Of a stretch of DNA of 48,770 nt, positions 7,775-14,941 are shown piece after piece. Position numbers and translations under genes: made by a program. The stretch's first letter is position 1; every line of letters begins with the position of its first letter. This stretch comes from Acidovorax sp. YS12. GTDB lineage: Bacteria > Pseudomonadota > Gammaproteobacteria > Burkholderiales > Burkholderiaceae_C. Under the pieces are notes generated by a model, which had not been told where the DNA came from, made no database searches, and was given only the letters and a program-made list of their open reading frames with translations. The stretch is taken from positions 1 to 48,770 of the forward strand of contig CP053916.1 of NCBI GenBank assembly GCA_021496925.1, read 5' to 3'.

Positions 7775-8146
7775 TTTGCGCTTGCCCGACAGGTAATCGA
7801 CGGCCGACGCTAGGCGTTGGCCGCCTTCGTACAAGGTCGCCTCGATCTGGCGCGCGCGCTCGGCCAGCGCGTCGTAGTCGCGGGCGCGGGCAATCGCGTC
7901 CTGCGCCGCCTTGATCTTCTTCGGGTCGGTGCCGACGTACTCGCGCTTGCGCTCCCCGTCGTGCTGCGGATGCACCAAGTACAGATAGCGCCCCTCGCGC
8001 CAGTGCTCGGTCGCGTAGACCAGGCCGGCCCGCTTGAGCTGGGCCATGCGCTTCTGCGCGGTCGCCAGCTCGGCGTCGAGCTTGGCGATGACACCGGGCA
8101 GGGCGGCCGCCAAGGTGTTGAGCTGTTTCACAGTGGCGTTAGCCAT
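7769..8146 (-). CDS. Helical protein coupled to the resolvase
   Basis: 125 residues. A likely coiled-coil N-terminus (VIAKLDAELATAQKRMAQLK) is followed by a compact region (YLYLVHPQHDGERKREYVG) and a second helix. The start overlaps the resolvase stop, with AAGAGGAAATGG spanning both, so the two genes are co-translated. No family recognised with confidence. The pairing suggests an accessory or regulatory partner of the recombinase or a DNA-binding protein. Confidence 0.7.
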   Translation of the reverse strand: MANATVKQLNTLAAALPGVIAKLDAELATAQKRMAQLKRAGLVYATEHWREGRYLYLVHPQHDGERKREYVGTDPKKIKAAQDAIARARDYDALAERARQIEATLYEGGQRLASAVDYLSGKRKW

Positions 8147-8810
8147 TTCCTCTTACCTCCACATGCTTCGCCGGTTTGATCTTCCGGCGTTTGATGAACC
8201 GGGACAGCGTGGCTTTCGAGACTTCAAGCCGCGCGGCCGCTTTCGTCAGGGACAACCCAAGGGCCAGGTATGCCGCCACCTCGTCCGCGCGCTCGTCGAG
8301 CTTGAGCGCGGCCGCCTGGCCCGGTGGCCTGCCAAGGCGCTTGCCGCTCGCCTTGGCGACGCGCAGCGCCTCGGTGGTGCGTGCTCGGATGAACTCGCGT
8401 TCGATGCGCGCGGCCAGGCCCAGCACGGTCGCCATGATTTCGGCCTGGAGCGAGCCATCCAGCACGATCTTCTGTTTCGTGATGTGGACGGCGACGCCCT
8501 TGGCGACGGCCTCGGCCATGAAGTCGAGAACCTGTAAGGCCGATTCGCCCAGGCGCGAGATTTCCGGCGACAAGATCACGTCGCCGCGCTGGGCCTCGGC
8601 CAGCACGTCCGCCAGGGCACGCTTGCGCCACGACTTGGCACGGCTGCCGGTTTCCTCGACGATCTTGAGCGGCGCGAACCCGTGCGCGTTGGCGTACTCC
8701 AGCAGGCCGAGCTTTTGGTTCGCTGCATTCTGGTCGTCGGTCGAAACCCGCAGGTATGCGAAATACCTGTGCGCGGCGGCCGCGACCGTTGGCGTTTTCC
8801 TGGGCTTCAT
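8139..8810 (-). CDS. Serine recombinase (resolvase family)
   Basis: 223 residues. The catalytic domain has the nucleophile motif YLRVSTDDQ near residue 20 and the usual ISRLGES and EREFIRART helix features. A C-terminal helix-turn-helix (LSLTKAAARLEVSKATLSRFIK) lies around 180-205. This is the resolvase/invertase layout: short, with no large C-terminal integrase domain. It likely resolves plasmid multimers by recombination at a res site. No canonical res site was identified upstream in 8811-8928; the inverted repeat CAGGTAT/ATACCTG at 8751-8769 lies inside the coding start. The 42-bp elements just downstream are alternative candidate sites. Confidence 0.85.
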   Translation of the reverse strand: MKPRKTPTVAAAAHRYFAYLRVSTDDQNAANQKLGLLEYANAHGFAPLKIVEETGSRAKSWRKRALADVLAEAQRGDVILSPEISRLGESALQVLDFMAEAVAKGVAVHITKQKIVLDGSLQAEIMATVLGLAARIEREFIRARTTEALRVAKASGKRLGRPPGQAAALKLDERADEVAAYLALGLSLTKAAARLEVSKATLSRFIKRRKIKPAKHVEVRGNG

Positions 8811-8928
8811 GGGCTGTGTTTCGCATAAAGGTATAAAGGGCCTTAAATAATACGCTGATGGAACAAAATAAACGGGTCATTAATTAGCCGTTTTCATACC
8901 GGCGAAATCATGGTTTTTTTGAGCCTGG

Positions 8929-9210
8929 TCACGCCGGATAAAACCGGCTGACCATCTGCTGGCCGCGCTGCTCGAAGATCACGACGCCGGCCTTGACCTT
9001 GATGACCTTCGGGCGCTCGATGACGACGACGCGCGCCGGCAGCGTCGCCGGCAACGCCTGGGGCGGCTGGTGGTGGCCGTTCAGCACGAACAGGCCCAGC
9101 GCACCGGCCACGACGTTCGCGGCCAGGGCAGGCGGGGCGAAGATCGCCACGGCAAAGAGGACGACGGCCAGCACGAAGTGCGCGGGCTTGCTGCGGGTCT
9201 TGATGGTCAT
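8929..9210 (-). CDS. Small membrane protein
   Basis: 93 residues from the ATG at 9210, after AGGAGAACCAAGAC. Hydrophobic segments at about 10-30 (HFVLAVVLFAVAIFAPPALA) and 31-45 make it a membrane-anchored or exported protein, followed by a short soluble tail. Its ATG overlaps the stop of the preceding gene (ATGA). It is the last gene of a minus-strand operon starting at 10273. Function unknown. Confidence 0.65.
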   Translation of the reverse strand: MTIKTRSKPAHFVLAVVLFAVAIFAPPALAANVVAGALGLFVLNGHHQPPQALPATLPARVVVIERPKVIKVKAGVVIFEQRGQQMVSRFYPA

Positions 9211-9371
9211 GTCTTGGTTCTCCTGGTGGTGTGCCTGGGCTGTTCGGCCCGCCGGACGATCACGACGGGGCACAGGTAGGTTTCCCCGTCGCGTCGCACC
9301 AGCAGCCAGTGCTGGCCGCCCTCGAACGCTTTTGTGTCGGGATCGGCCTTGCGCCACTCGGCGCGGGTCAT
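9207..9371 (-). CDS. Very small protein of unknown function
   Basis: 54 residues from the ATG at 9371, placed two bases after the previous stop, so translational coupling is likely. An in-frame ATG at 9395 inside the previous gene is possible. The sequence (FEGGQHWLLVRRDGETYLCP) reads like a small beta-rich domain with a basic tail. Confidence 0.55.
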   Translation of the reverse strand: MTRAEWRKADPDTKAFEGGQHWLLVRRDGETYLCPVVIVRRAEQPRHTTRRTKT

Positions 9372-9373
9372 GG

Positions 9374-9796
9374 TCAGCGGCTCGCCCTGTTGCATCGGTC
9401 GGCGACCTTGGCGATGGCGTAGTCCGGCACGATCACGCGCCCCTGCGGCTTCACGGCCTCGACATAGCTGATGCACAGCGCCTGATTGGCGAACGTGCCC
9501 AGCAAGTGGCCGCCGCGTGTCTCCAGGCGCACCGGCCGCATGGTGTCGGCGGGGTCGATCACCAGGCGAGCGACGACGCTGCCCTGGCCGTCACGAACGG
9601 CCGCGGCCTCGATCAAGCGGCGAAAGCCCTTCTGCAACCGCGCCGCGCGAGCGCGGATAAAGGGCACGTCGGCCACCTTGAAGCGCCCGGAAATAGGCGC
9701 ATTCGCTTCCAGGGCGTCGGCGTGGTCGATGAGTACGCCCATGCGCAGCAGGGCGCGCTGGGCCATCTCTCGGAGTTGCGGGGCAGTGGTTTGCAT
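9374..9796 (-). CDS. Protein of unknown function
   Basis: 140 residues. It is helical at the N-terminus (LREMAQRALLRMGVLIDH), has a basic middle (RARAARLQKGFRRL) and a C-terminal beta region (RVIVPDYAIAKVADRC). No family recognised. It lies between the DUF6573-like gene and two very small genes, all on one strand. Confidence 0.6.
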   Translation of the reverse strand: MQTTAPQLREMAQRALLRMGVLIDHADALEANAPISGRFKVADVPFIRARAARLQKGFRRLIEAAAVRDGQGSVVARLVIDPADTMRPVRLETRGGHLLGTFANQALCISYVEAVKPQGRVIVPDYAIAKVADRCNRASR

Positions 9797-9818
9797 GGCG
9801 TCGATTCCTTGCGGTTGA

Positions 9819-9840
9819 GAAAGGGTATTAATGCCCTTTC
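9819..9840. promoter_or_regulatory. Palindrome upstream of the 9374-9796 gene
   Basis: GAAAGGG and CCCTTTC arms surround TATTAATG. The arms echo the AAGGGCA/TGCCCTT operator but with a longer centre. It lies in the 57-bp gap between two co-directional genes and could be an operator or a weak attenuator. Confidence 0.4.
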
Positions 9841-9853
9841 TGTGGCAAAAAAA

Positions 9854-10273
9854 TTAGTCCTCGTCCGGGAACATGATCGTGATGACCGGCTCGGCGTTGT
9901 CGCCGGGGCCGACCGCCATCTTGAGCTTCACGCGCTGCGGCATGCGGGCGCGGCCACCACGCGGAACGCGGTACATATCGAAGTACAGCAGGGTGCCGCC
10001 CATGCGGGTCGCGCGGCTCGCCATCCACACGACATCCCACAGCCGGCCGGCCTGGTCTTGGCAGGTGCCTTGCCGCTTGTTGTCCTTGCCCGTCCACTCG
10101 ATGCAGTCCGACCACACGGCAGATGTGCAGGCCACGGGGTAGCGGAAACCGGCCTCCTTGGCCGTCTCGCTGATGTCCACCAGCACGCCGTCGGCGATGG
10201 CCTGGGCGCGGGTGTAAGCATGGATGACCGGGGCATCATCCCCGAAGAGGTCTGCAAAGAGGTTTGCGAACAT
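9854..10273 (-). CDS. DUF6573-like plasmid protein
   Basis: 139 residues from the ATG at 10273. The N-terminus (FADLFGDDAPVIHAYTRAQA, then DGVLVDISETAKEAGFRYPV) is the signature I associate with DUF6573 proteins of plasmids and phages. The remainder includes SAVWSDCIEW and GTLLYFDMYRVPRG. Molecular function is unknown; such genes are common in accessory and leading regions. It has its own strong promoter with an embedded operator (10311-10339). Confidence 0.75.
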   Translation of the reverse strand: MFANLFADLFGDDAPVIHAYTRAQAIADGVLVDISETAKEAGFRYPVACTSAVWSDCIEWTGKDNKRQGTCQDQAGRLWDVVWMASRATRMGGTLLYFDMYRVPRGGRARMPQRVKLKMAVGPGDNAEPVITIMFPDED

Positions 10274-10310
10274 CAGGCTCTCCTTAAAGTCGCTGGTTGA
10301 CGATGGTTCT

Positions 10311-10339
10311 ATTATAAGGGCATTTGTGCCCTTATGCAA
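10311..10339 (-). promoter_or_regulatory. Promoter with operator in its spacer (module copy 1)
   Basis: On the minus strand TTGCAT, exactly 17 bases, then TATAAT. The operator AAGGGCATTTGTGCCCTT occupies 10316-10333, filling the spacer and touching the -10 box. A repressor bound there would block RNA polymerase. It drives the gene block starting at 10273. Confidence 0.85.
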
Positions 10340-10346
10340 GCGTTCA

Positions 10347-10387
10347 TGGTGACATTTTTTCTTGCCTGGTGCGCGGGCCTGTCACCA
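10347..10387. repeat. 41-bp TGGTGACA...TGTCACCA element
   Basis: Perfect inverted 8-bp ends. It lies seven bases beyond the promoter/operator at 10311, as in the three other copies of the composite intergenic module. The interior has a T6 run and is almost the same as the copy at 20787. Confidence 0.85.
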
Positions 10388-10401
10388 TTCAGCCCGGCAC
10401 C

Positions 10402-10426
10402 TTTTCCCGCCCAAGGGGCGGCGCGG
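10402..10426. repeat. T-run plus GC hairpin repeat, copy 2
   Basis: T4, then CCCGCCC AAG GGGCGG, ending at the stop codon of the LPD29-like gene. This copy has a shortened GCGCGG end. Confidence 0.7.
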
Positions 10427-11032
10427 TCACGCCTCGGCAGGCACGGCAGAGTAGCCAGCGCCGCAGGCCCTGCTGTAGCCGTCGTCGTGAGTCACGAACA
10501 CCTTTGCAGCGGTCTTGCTGTGCTCGACCTTCATGCGGTCGCTGTTCTTGTAAAGGGCCTCGTTCACGTCGGCCATAACGCTCTGATTTCCGAAGTGATG
10601 CAGGCCAGGCAAACGGACATCCCACAGCTTGCCCTTGCGCCATTGCTCCACGGTCGGCTTGCCGACGCCGGCCTCCGAAAAGTTGCCCGCGTAGCGGCGG
10701 AAAACGCGATCAATTGCCGCTTGCACGGCCGCATCCGAGTAGCTGCGCTCGCAGTTGATGTAGTCGGCACCGAAGCGGATTTGTTGGCCGTCCAGCATGT
10801 GGTAGATGGAGCCTTGATAGTCGATGCTCCCGTCAAAGTAGGACGCCTTGAAGTGGCCGGCCACGGCCTCGACCTGGGCTGTATTCGGGCCATCCAGCCA
10901 TTCAACACGCATCGAAGCCCCGCCGGTGTACGTCTTGCCGCGCACGCTGAACTTGACGCCAGGGAAGGCTTCCTTGAGGGCTTGGCGCACCAGCTTTGCA
11001 GTCTCGGCGCAGGTCAGGTACTTGGTGCTCAT
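10427..11032 (-). CDS. LPD29-domain-like protein
   Basis: 201 residues from the ATG at 11032, chosen because AGAGGAACGAAGCC precedes it; an in-frame ATG at 11050 is weaker. The N-terminal part (YLTCAETAKLVRQALKEAFP, then VKFSVRGKTYTGGASMRVEW) matches my memory of the large-polyvalent-protein-associated domain LPD29 found alone or in giant phage and plasmid proteins. The C-terminal half is unassigned. It forms a single-gene block bracketed by operator-promoters and 41-bp elements on both sides. Confidence 0.72.
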   Translation of the reverse strand: MSTKYLTCAETAKLVRQALKEAFPGVKFSVRGKTYTGGASMRVEWLDGPNTAQVEAVAGHFKASYFDGSIDYQGSIYHMLDGQQIRFGADYINCERSYSDAAVQAAIDRVFRRYAGNFSEAGVGKPTVEQWRKGKLWDVRLPGLHHFGNQSVMADVNEALYKNSDRMKVEHSKTAAKVFVTHDDGYSRACGAGYSAVPAEA

Positions 11033-11064
11033 GGCTTCGTTCCTCTTCATTTGTTGATGGCTCT

Positions 11065-11093
11065 ATTATAAGGGCATTTGTGCCCTTTTGCAA
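11065..11093 (-). promoter_or_regulatory. Promoter with operator in its spacer (module copy 2)
   Basis: Minus strand TTGCAA, a 17-base spacer, TATAAT; operator AAGGGCATTTGTGCCCTT at 11070-11087. It drives the LPD29-like gene. Confidence 0.85.
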
Positions 11094-11100
11094 GGGTAGA

Positions 11101-11141
11101 TGGTGACAAATTGCAAGACCAGACGGCGGCAACTGTCACCA
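11101..11141. repeat. 41-bp TGGTGACA...TGTCACCA element
   Basis: Perfect inverted ends at 11101-11108 and 11134-11141, again just past a promoter/operator and before the T-run hairpin (11158-11184). Confidence 0.85.
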
Positions 11142-11157
11142 ACGGGAAAGGATTCCA

Positions 11158-11184
11158 TTTTTCCCGCCCAAGGGGCGGCGGCGG
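11158..11184. repeat. T-run plus GC hairpin repeat, copy 3
   Basis: Same T5 plus CCCGCCC AAG GGGCGGCGGCGG string as at 4848. The 24-bp palindrome array begins immediately after it. Confidence 0.75.
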
Positions 11185-11190
11185 TTCTCG

Positions 11191-11430
11191 GCTGATTTTG
11201 CGTAGCCGGATAGATGATGCTCCGCGTAGTGCGACGTTATTTTATCCGTCTAGCTGGCTTGTTTTCTATCCGCGTAGTCGGATAGTTTTATGTCGTTGTA
11301 CGACGTGCATTTTCTATCCGTCTAGACGGATGAAATTTAATCGCGCTAGAGCGATTGCATTTCATCCGATCATCGGCTAGAATTGCATCACGTTAGCGGG
11401 ATGGCGTTTTATCCTGCTACGTTTGCACCA
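11191..11430. repeat. Array 1: ten 24-bp units of degenerate palindromes
   Basis: A TAG (or TAC/CAT) core recurs with first base at 11203, 11227, 11251, 11275, 11299, 11323, 11347, 11371, 11395 and about 11419, an exact 24-bp period. Each unit is a palindrome of its own, for example TATCCGCGTAGTCGGATA, ATCCGTCTAGACGGAT and TCGCGCTAGAGCGA. Arms vary but dyad symmetry is kept, which points to binding by a dimeric protein at every unit. Units are separated by T-rich joints such as TTTTC. The array runs up to the ribosome binding site of the gene at 11442. It is gene-free DNA. Confidence 0.9.
11355..11383 (+). promoter_or_regulatory. Promoter embedded in array 1
   Basis: TTGCAT (11355-11360), a 17-base spacer and TAGAAT (11378-11383) make a good sigma-70-type promoter for the gene at 11442. 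It overlaps units 7 and 8 of the 24-bp array, so array occupancy should repress it. Confidence 0.7.
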
Positions 11431-11441
11431 GGAGAACCGTC

Positions 11442-11870
11442 ATGCAAATCCGGGAACAAGGCAAGAAACTCCAGTTCATCCGCTCGACCTACCAGCCCGA
11501 GCTGAAAAGATCGACCAGCCAGCTCGTGGCGACGTGCTCGAAGTACGCGAGCGCGCTGCCGGCTGACGAGGCCGCCAAGCTCCAGCCCGAAGAGCTGGAG
11601 CAGGTCAAGGCGTACTTCGAGAAGAAGGCGGCCGATCAAGCCGCCTGGCGCGTCAAGTACGCCGTCGATGGCCTTCCGGCCACACTGGCCCAGGTGGTGC
11701 AGTACCTGGGCGACGGCGGCGAACTCAAGCCGGAGAAGGCCGGCGAGATTTGGGCCGGCCTGGCTGTTTTGCAGAAGGCTTTGAAGAAGGCGGGCCACCC
11801 GCGACCGGCAAAGCCGAAGGGGCCGCCCAAGCCTATGCCCGGCCAGGTTGGTCTGCCGCTGGAATCTTGA
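11442..11870 (+). CDS. Basic helical protein downstream of array 1
   Basis: 142 residues, start preceded by AGGAGAACCGTC. It is rich in Lys/Arg, Ala and Gln with several amphipathic helices (KLQFIRSTYQPELKRSTSQL near 10-29; EELEQVKAYFEKKAADQAAW near 50-70) and a Pro/Lys-rich tail. No family recognised. Because its promoter lies inside the palindrome array, it could encode the array-binding protein and regulate itself; that is inference from position and charge only. Confidence 0.7.
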   Translation: MQIREQGKKLQFIRSTYQPELKRSTSQLVATCSKYASALPADEAAKLQPEELEQVKAYFEKKAADQAAWRVKYAVDGLPATLAQVVQYLGDGGELKPEKAGEIWAGLAVLQKALKKAGHPRPAKPKGPPKPMPGQVGLPLES

Positions 11871-11895
11871 TTGCAGGGCACAAATGCCCTACAAT
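11867..11895 (+). promoter_or_regulatory. Promoter with operator in its spacer, toxin-antitoxin block
   Basis: TTGATT (11867-11872), 17 bases, TACAAT (11890-11895). The spacer contains AGGGCACAAATGCCCT (11875-11890), the same operator in the opposite orientation to the other copies. It drives the antitoxin-like gene and zeta toxin, and partly overlaps the previous stop codon. Confidence 0.8.
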
Positions 11896-11932
11896 AGAGG
11901 CATGTTTAGACCCGACCATGAAGGGGCACAGA

Positions 11933-12145
11933 ATGGCTAAATCACTGCTCGACAAGATCGGCCTGGAACGCTCGAACAAGCTGATGCGTGAGGCTACGCA
12001 CCAGGCCATCGCCGACGCGCACGCGCACGGCCTGCCGGTCACGGCGGACGTGGGCGGCGTGCTCTCCAAAATCTTTCCTGACGGCCATGTGGAACCCGTG
12101 AAGCCCGCGCCGGCAATCGCTAAAAAAAAGACCTTGGCCGCATGA
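11933..12145 (+). CDS. Small antitoxin-like protein preceding the zeta toxin
   Basis: 70 residues from the ATG at 11933 after AAGGGGCACAGA. It is helical and basic at both ends (SLLDKIGLERSNKLMREATH, ending KKKTLAA). Its stop overlaps the ATG of the zeta toxin gene (ATGA). Size and position match antitoxins of zeta-type systems, but the sequence is not a recognisable epsilon or PezA protein, so the role is inferred from context. Confidence 0.7.
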   Translation: MAKSLLDKIGLERSNKLMREATHQAIADAHAHGLPVTADVGGVLSKIFPDGHVEPVKPAPAIAKKKTLAA

Positions 12146-13080
12146 CCGAAATCCCCCCGCAGGAAGTAGAAGCGGGGCCACGGATGATCGTTTTCGCTGG
12201 GCCGAATGGCTCGGGGAAGAGCACTGTCACGGATGGCCTCAAGCTCGATGAAGAGTTCCCAGGCGTCTACATCAACGCCGACGACATTGCGCGCACCGAG
12301 CTGGGCCACATCCCCGATGTGACCCAGCGCAACCTGGATGCCGCGAAGCTGGCCGAGCAGCGCCGCAAGGATGCGCTGGACAAGGGCCAGCCCTTCGCCT
12401 TTGAAACTGTCATGTCCACGCCTGGCAAGCTCGCCCTACTTCAAGAAGCCAAGGGCAAGGGCTTCCAGGTCGAACTGGTGTTCGTCACCACGCGCGACGC
12501 TGACATCAACATCGCCCGCGTATCGAACCGGGTGGCCCTCGGCGGCCACCAGGTCGAACCGGACAAGGTGCGCGAGCGGTACGAACGCGCAATGCAGCTC
12601 CTGCCCAGCGCGGTCGAGCTGGCCGACACGGCCGACGCCTTCGACAACAGCGGCACCGAGCCTGTGCATGTGGCGATGAAGCGCGACAAGGCCCTGGAGC
12701 TGGTCAACGCGGACAAGGCGCCGGCCTGGGTCGCCGAGCGCCTGGCCGAGCCGTACCGCGAGCGGATGGATTCCCGTGCGCAGATCGCCGCCGCATTTCA
12801 GCAGGCCACGGCCGGCAGCGCGGCCGGCCTGCCGCCCGTGCTCAAGGATGCGGAAATCGGCCACGGCAAGACCTACGCCGGGCCGGTGGTCGAAGTGACG
12901 AAGCACCACGCCTTGCAGAAGGCAGGGGCGAACGTGTACGTGGTTCACGACCGGGCGCTGTGTCCACCCGTGAGCTTGGAAAAGGGAAAAACCGCGACGG
13001 TCGCTTACCAATACGAGAAGGGCGGCAAGCACATCGAACCGGCCCGCAATGCGGGCCAGAAGAACGAGATAGGACGATAA
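12142..13080 (+). CDS. Zeta toxin kinase fused to a C-terminal KfrB domain
   Basis: 312 residues. The N-terminal 200 residues form a zeta/PezT-type kinase: Walker A GPNGSGKST at 20-28, INADDIAR, then AFETVMSTP and FVTTRDADINIARVSNRVAL. The family phosphorylates UDP-N-acetylglucosamine precursors and halts cell-wall synthesis when its antitoxin is lost. About residues 247-303 (YAGPVVEVTKHHALQKAG, VYVVHDRALCPPVSLEKG, TVAYQYEKGG) form a KfrB domain like those in the proteins at 16766 and 34527. A toxin carrying KfrB is an unusual architecture, perhaps for localisation or plasmid association. Confidence 0.88.
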   Translation: MTEIPPQEVEAGPRMIVFAGPNGSGKSTVTDGLKLDEEFPGVYINADDIARTELGHIPDVTQRNLDAAKLAEQRRKDALDKGQPFAFETVMSTPGKLALLQEAKGKGFQVELVFVTTRDADINIARVSNRVALGGHQVEPDKVRERYERAMQLLPSAVELADTADAFDNSGTEPVHVAMKRDKALELVNADKAPAWVAERLAEPYRERMDSRAQIAAAFQQATAGSAAGLPPVLKDAEIGHGKTYAGPVVEVTKHHALQKAGANVYVVHDRALCPPVSLEKGKTATVAYQYEKGGKHIEPARNAGQKNEIGR

Positions 13081-13084
13081 GGCC

Positions 13085-13366
13085 ATGCCAGCAAAACCCA
13101 CGACTGACGCCCGCAAGGCGGGCGCGAACCGCCGCGTTTTCCGTGCGCTGCTGACCACGCACGACCTCATGCTGAAAGACAGCGCCGAGCTGATCGGCAT
13201 GCACACTGGCCGGCCGTGCAGCTACCGCACGGTGAAATCTTGGATGGCCGACCCCGACGAAGTAGCGACGGCCAGGCCGTGCCCGGAATGGGCCGTAGAG
13301 GCGCTGCGCGCGGCCGTGGAACGGCCCGAACTGCTGGAGCGCATCCGCAGCCATGCGGCCGCGTAA
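13085..13366 (+). CDS. Small helix-turn-helix-like protein
   Basis: 93 residues starting four bases after the toxin stop. The region SYRTVKSWMADPDEVATARP followed by CPEWAVEALRAAVE resembles a DNA-binding helix-turn-helix with the WxxP...PxWA pattern of phage Cro/YdaS-like regulators. It may regulate this block. No direct partner motif is visible. Confidence 0.6.
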   Translation: MPAKPTTDARKAGANRRVFRALLTTHDLMLKDSAELIGMHTGRPCSYRTVKSWMADPDEVATARPCPEWAVEALRAAVERPELLERIRSHAAA

Positions 13367-13378
13367 GGGGGAGCCACC

Positions 13379-13957
13379 ATGAGCGATGCCAGCGTGAAGG
13401 TGAAGCCGGTGGACGTGCTGGGTTCCTGGGTCACGGTGACGTGCCTGGTTATGGCCCTGGGCTTCGCCGCCGTCATGCGCTCCTGGTCGCCGCTGGTGTT
13501 CTTCGCGGGCTTCCTCCTGGTGGTCAACATCGTCCAGGCCAGCGCCTCGACGCTGCTGGCCGTCCGTGCTGGTCGGCAGTCCTGGGACGCCTTCACGTCC
13601 GTGCATGTGGTGGTCGCGGCCTCGGCCGTGGCCTTTCTCTTGGCCGGCGCGGCCGCGCTGGGCGAGCGGGTCATCTGGTTCAATGCCACCAGCATCCCGT
13701 CGATGCTGGTGGCGAAGGATTACGGCGACCGCTACAGCGCGAACAAGCACCGCATGTTCAAGCTGGCTTGCGAGACGCGCGGCGGCGGGCCGATGTTCCT
13801 GCGGGACATCGACGGCCGGATGTATGCGCGCTGCGGCGAGTGGTATCCGCAGGTCTACACGGTGGCGGCCACTATGGCCGCTTTCGAGAAGGCCCAGGCC
13901 GAGACGGCCGGCGACAAGCCTGGCATGCCGTTCATCATCGAGCGGGACGACGAATAG
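13379..13957 (+). CDS. Membrane protein of unknown function
   Basis: 192 residues, start after GGGGGAGCCACC. Three hydrophobic segments lie at about 16-34 (SWVTVTCLVMALGFAAV), 39-60 and 76-96, followed by a soluble C-terminal domain of about 90 residues with CETRGGGPMFLRDIDGRM. It is probably an inner-membrane protein with a cytoplasmic or periplasmic tail. No family recognised. Confidence 0.65.
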   Translation: MSDASVKVKPVDVLGSWVTVTCLVMALGFAAVMRSWSPLVFFAGFLLVVNIVQASASTLLAVRAGRQSWDAFTSVHVVVAASAVAFLLAGAAALGERVIWFNATSIPSMLVAKDYGDRYSANKHRMFKLACETRGGGPMFLRDIDGRMYARCGEWYPQVYTVAATMAAFEKAQAETAGDKPGMPFIIERDDE

Positions 13958-13990
13958 CCGCCGCGCCCCCTGGGCGAGAAAAGGACAGCC

Positions 13991-14269
13991 ATGAAGGTCT
14001 ATGGTCGCTATGGGAGCTTCACGCCGAAGCCGCAACAGGCGGGCTATTACGCAAAGCGGGCCAAGCGACAGCAGCAGGAGCGCCAGGCCCGCGCCGTGTC
14101 GTTGCAGGCGTGGCTGGAACGGCACAAGAGCTGTGCGAATGGCTGCGGTCAGCCGGTGGCGTTCTACGACACCATCCATTACAGCCTGCGGTATGGCGGC
14201 TGCTGTTCGCAGGAGTGCGAGGCGGCCTTAGCGGCACAGCGCGAAGCCCAGGAAAGCGAAGGCCCCTGA
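13991..14269 (+). CDS. Small Cys-rich, probably zinc-binding protein
   Basis: 92 residues. A basic Gln/Arg-rich helix (KRAKRQQQERQARAVSLQAW) precedes a cysteine cluster, CANGCG and CCSQEC about 20 residues apart, typical of a zinc ribbon. It is the last gene before a strong terminator at 14261. It could bind nucleic acid; function unknown. Confidence 0.65.
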   Translation: MKVYGRYGSFTPKPQQAGYYAKRAKRQQQERQARAVSLQAWLERHKSCANGCGQPVAFYDTIHYSLRYGGCCSQECEAALAAQREAQESEGP

Positions 14270-14292
14270 CCATGACGGCAGGGGCCTTTTTC
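14261..14292 (+). terminator. Intrinsic terminator of the 11442-14269 block
   Basis: GGCCCCTG (14261-14268) and CAGGGGCC (14279-14286) form an 8-bp stem with a 10-base loop, followed by T5. It overlaps the last codons of the gene at 13991. Confidence 0.85.
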
Positions 14293-14298
14293 TTGGGC

Positions 14299-14399
14299 TG
14301 GTGACACCTGGCGCAGCTCGATCGCGCGGGCCTGTCACCATCGGCAGCGTGCCGGATTGGTGCCGTGGCCAGCTCGCCGGCGCGGTCGATCTGTCACCA
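14299..14399. repeat. Two 42-bp elements between convergent gene blocks
   Basis: Elements at 14299-14340 (TGGTGACA/TGTCACCA) and 14358-14399 (TGGTGCCG/TGTCACCA), each exactly 42 bp. The first shares GCTCGATCGCGC with copies at 7625 and 23737; the second stops six bases before the stop of the minus-strand gene at 14405. Confidence 0.82.
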
Positions 14400-14404
14400 T
14401 CTGC

Positions 14405-14938
14405 CTAGACCTTCTTGCTGGTGAACGACTGCTTCGGCGGGGTGTACTGGCCGCTGGCGACGCGCACAGCGTATCGCTCCACGGCCAGGTACTCATACAC
14501 CTCGTCGAAGTTGATGTAGCCGGCCGCCTTGGTGCGCTCCTGCAAGCGCCGGTAGGCATCCTTGTCCACCGGGTCGTAGTCGGCCAGCTCCTGGTCGATC
14601 AGCTCGGCCCAGCTCGCGGGATAAGCCGACTTGCGCAGCATGTAGAGCCATGCGGCGATGCCGGCAGCGACCGGGAACAGGCCGATGACCTGGCGCAGCA
14701 TGGCCGGGGCACCAGGCACGGGCAACAGCCCGGCCTGCTCGGCCAGATAGGTGAGGCCGAACAGGCCGACAGCGACAACACCGCCCGCGAGGGCCGCGCG
14801 GCCGCTGCGCGGGCTGCTGTGCGCGTTCCTGGCCTGTGTCATGTGCATTTCCATCCGGCGCAGTTGCTTGTACTTCTGGCGCACGGCCTCCGGGGCGAGC
14901 GTGGCGGCTTTGATGCCGCCGTCGATGACCTGGAACAT
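14405..14938 (-). CDS. Membrane protein of the second VirD4-like cluster
   Basis: 177 residues. A basic N-terminal helix (EAVRQKYKQLRRMEMHMTQA) is followed by two transmembrane segments at about 48-66 (AALAGGVVAVGLFGLTYLAE) and 80-100 (VIGLFPVAAGIAAWLYMLRK) and a soluble acidic/aromatic tail. It starts three bases after the VirD4-like ATPase stop. It may supply the membrane anchor that ATPase lacks; this is inference from adjacency. Confidence 0.68.
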   Translation of the reverse strand: MFQVIDGGIKAATLAPEAVRQKYKQLRRMEMHMTQARNAHSSPRSGRAALAGGVVAVGLFGLTYLAEQAGLLPVPGAPAMLRQVIGLFPVAAGIAAWLYMLRKSAYPASWAELIDQELADYDPVDKDAYRRLQERTKAAGYINFDEVYEYLAVERYAVRVASGQYTPPKQSFTSKKV

Positions 14939-14941
14939 GGC

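Noticed and set aside
8751..8769. CAGGTAT/ATACCTG inverted repeat as the resolvase res site
   Set aside because: It is a single short repeat inside the coding start of the resolvase, where codons for FAYLRV explain much of it; no further subsites are seen.
11191..11430. 24-bp repeats as a CRISPR array
   Set aside because: Units are contiguous degenerate palindromes with no unique spacers, no conserved direct repeat and no cas genes anywhere in the window.
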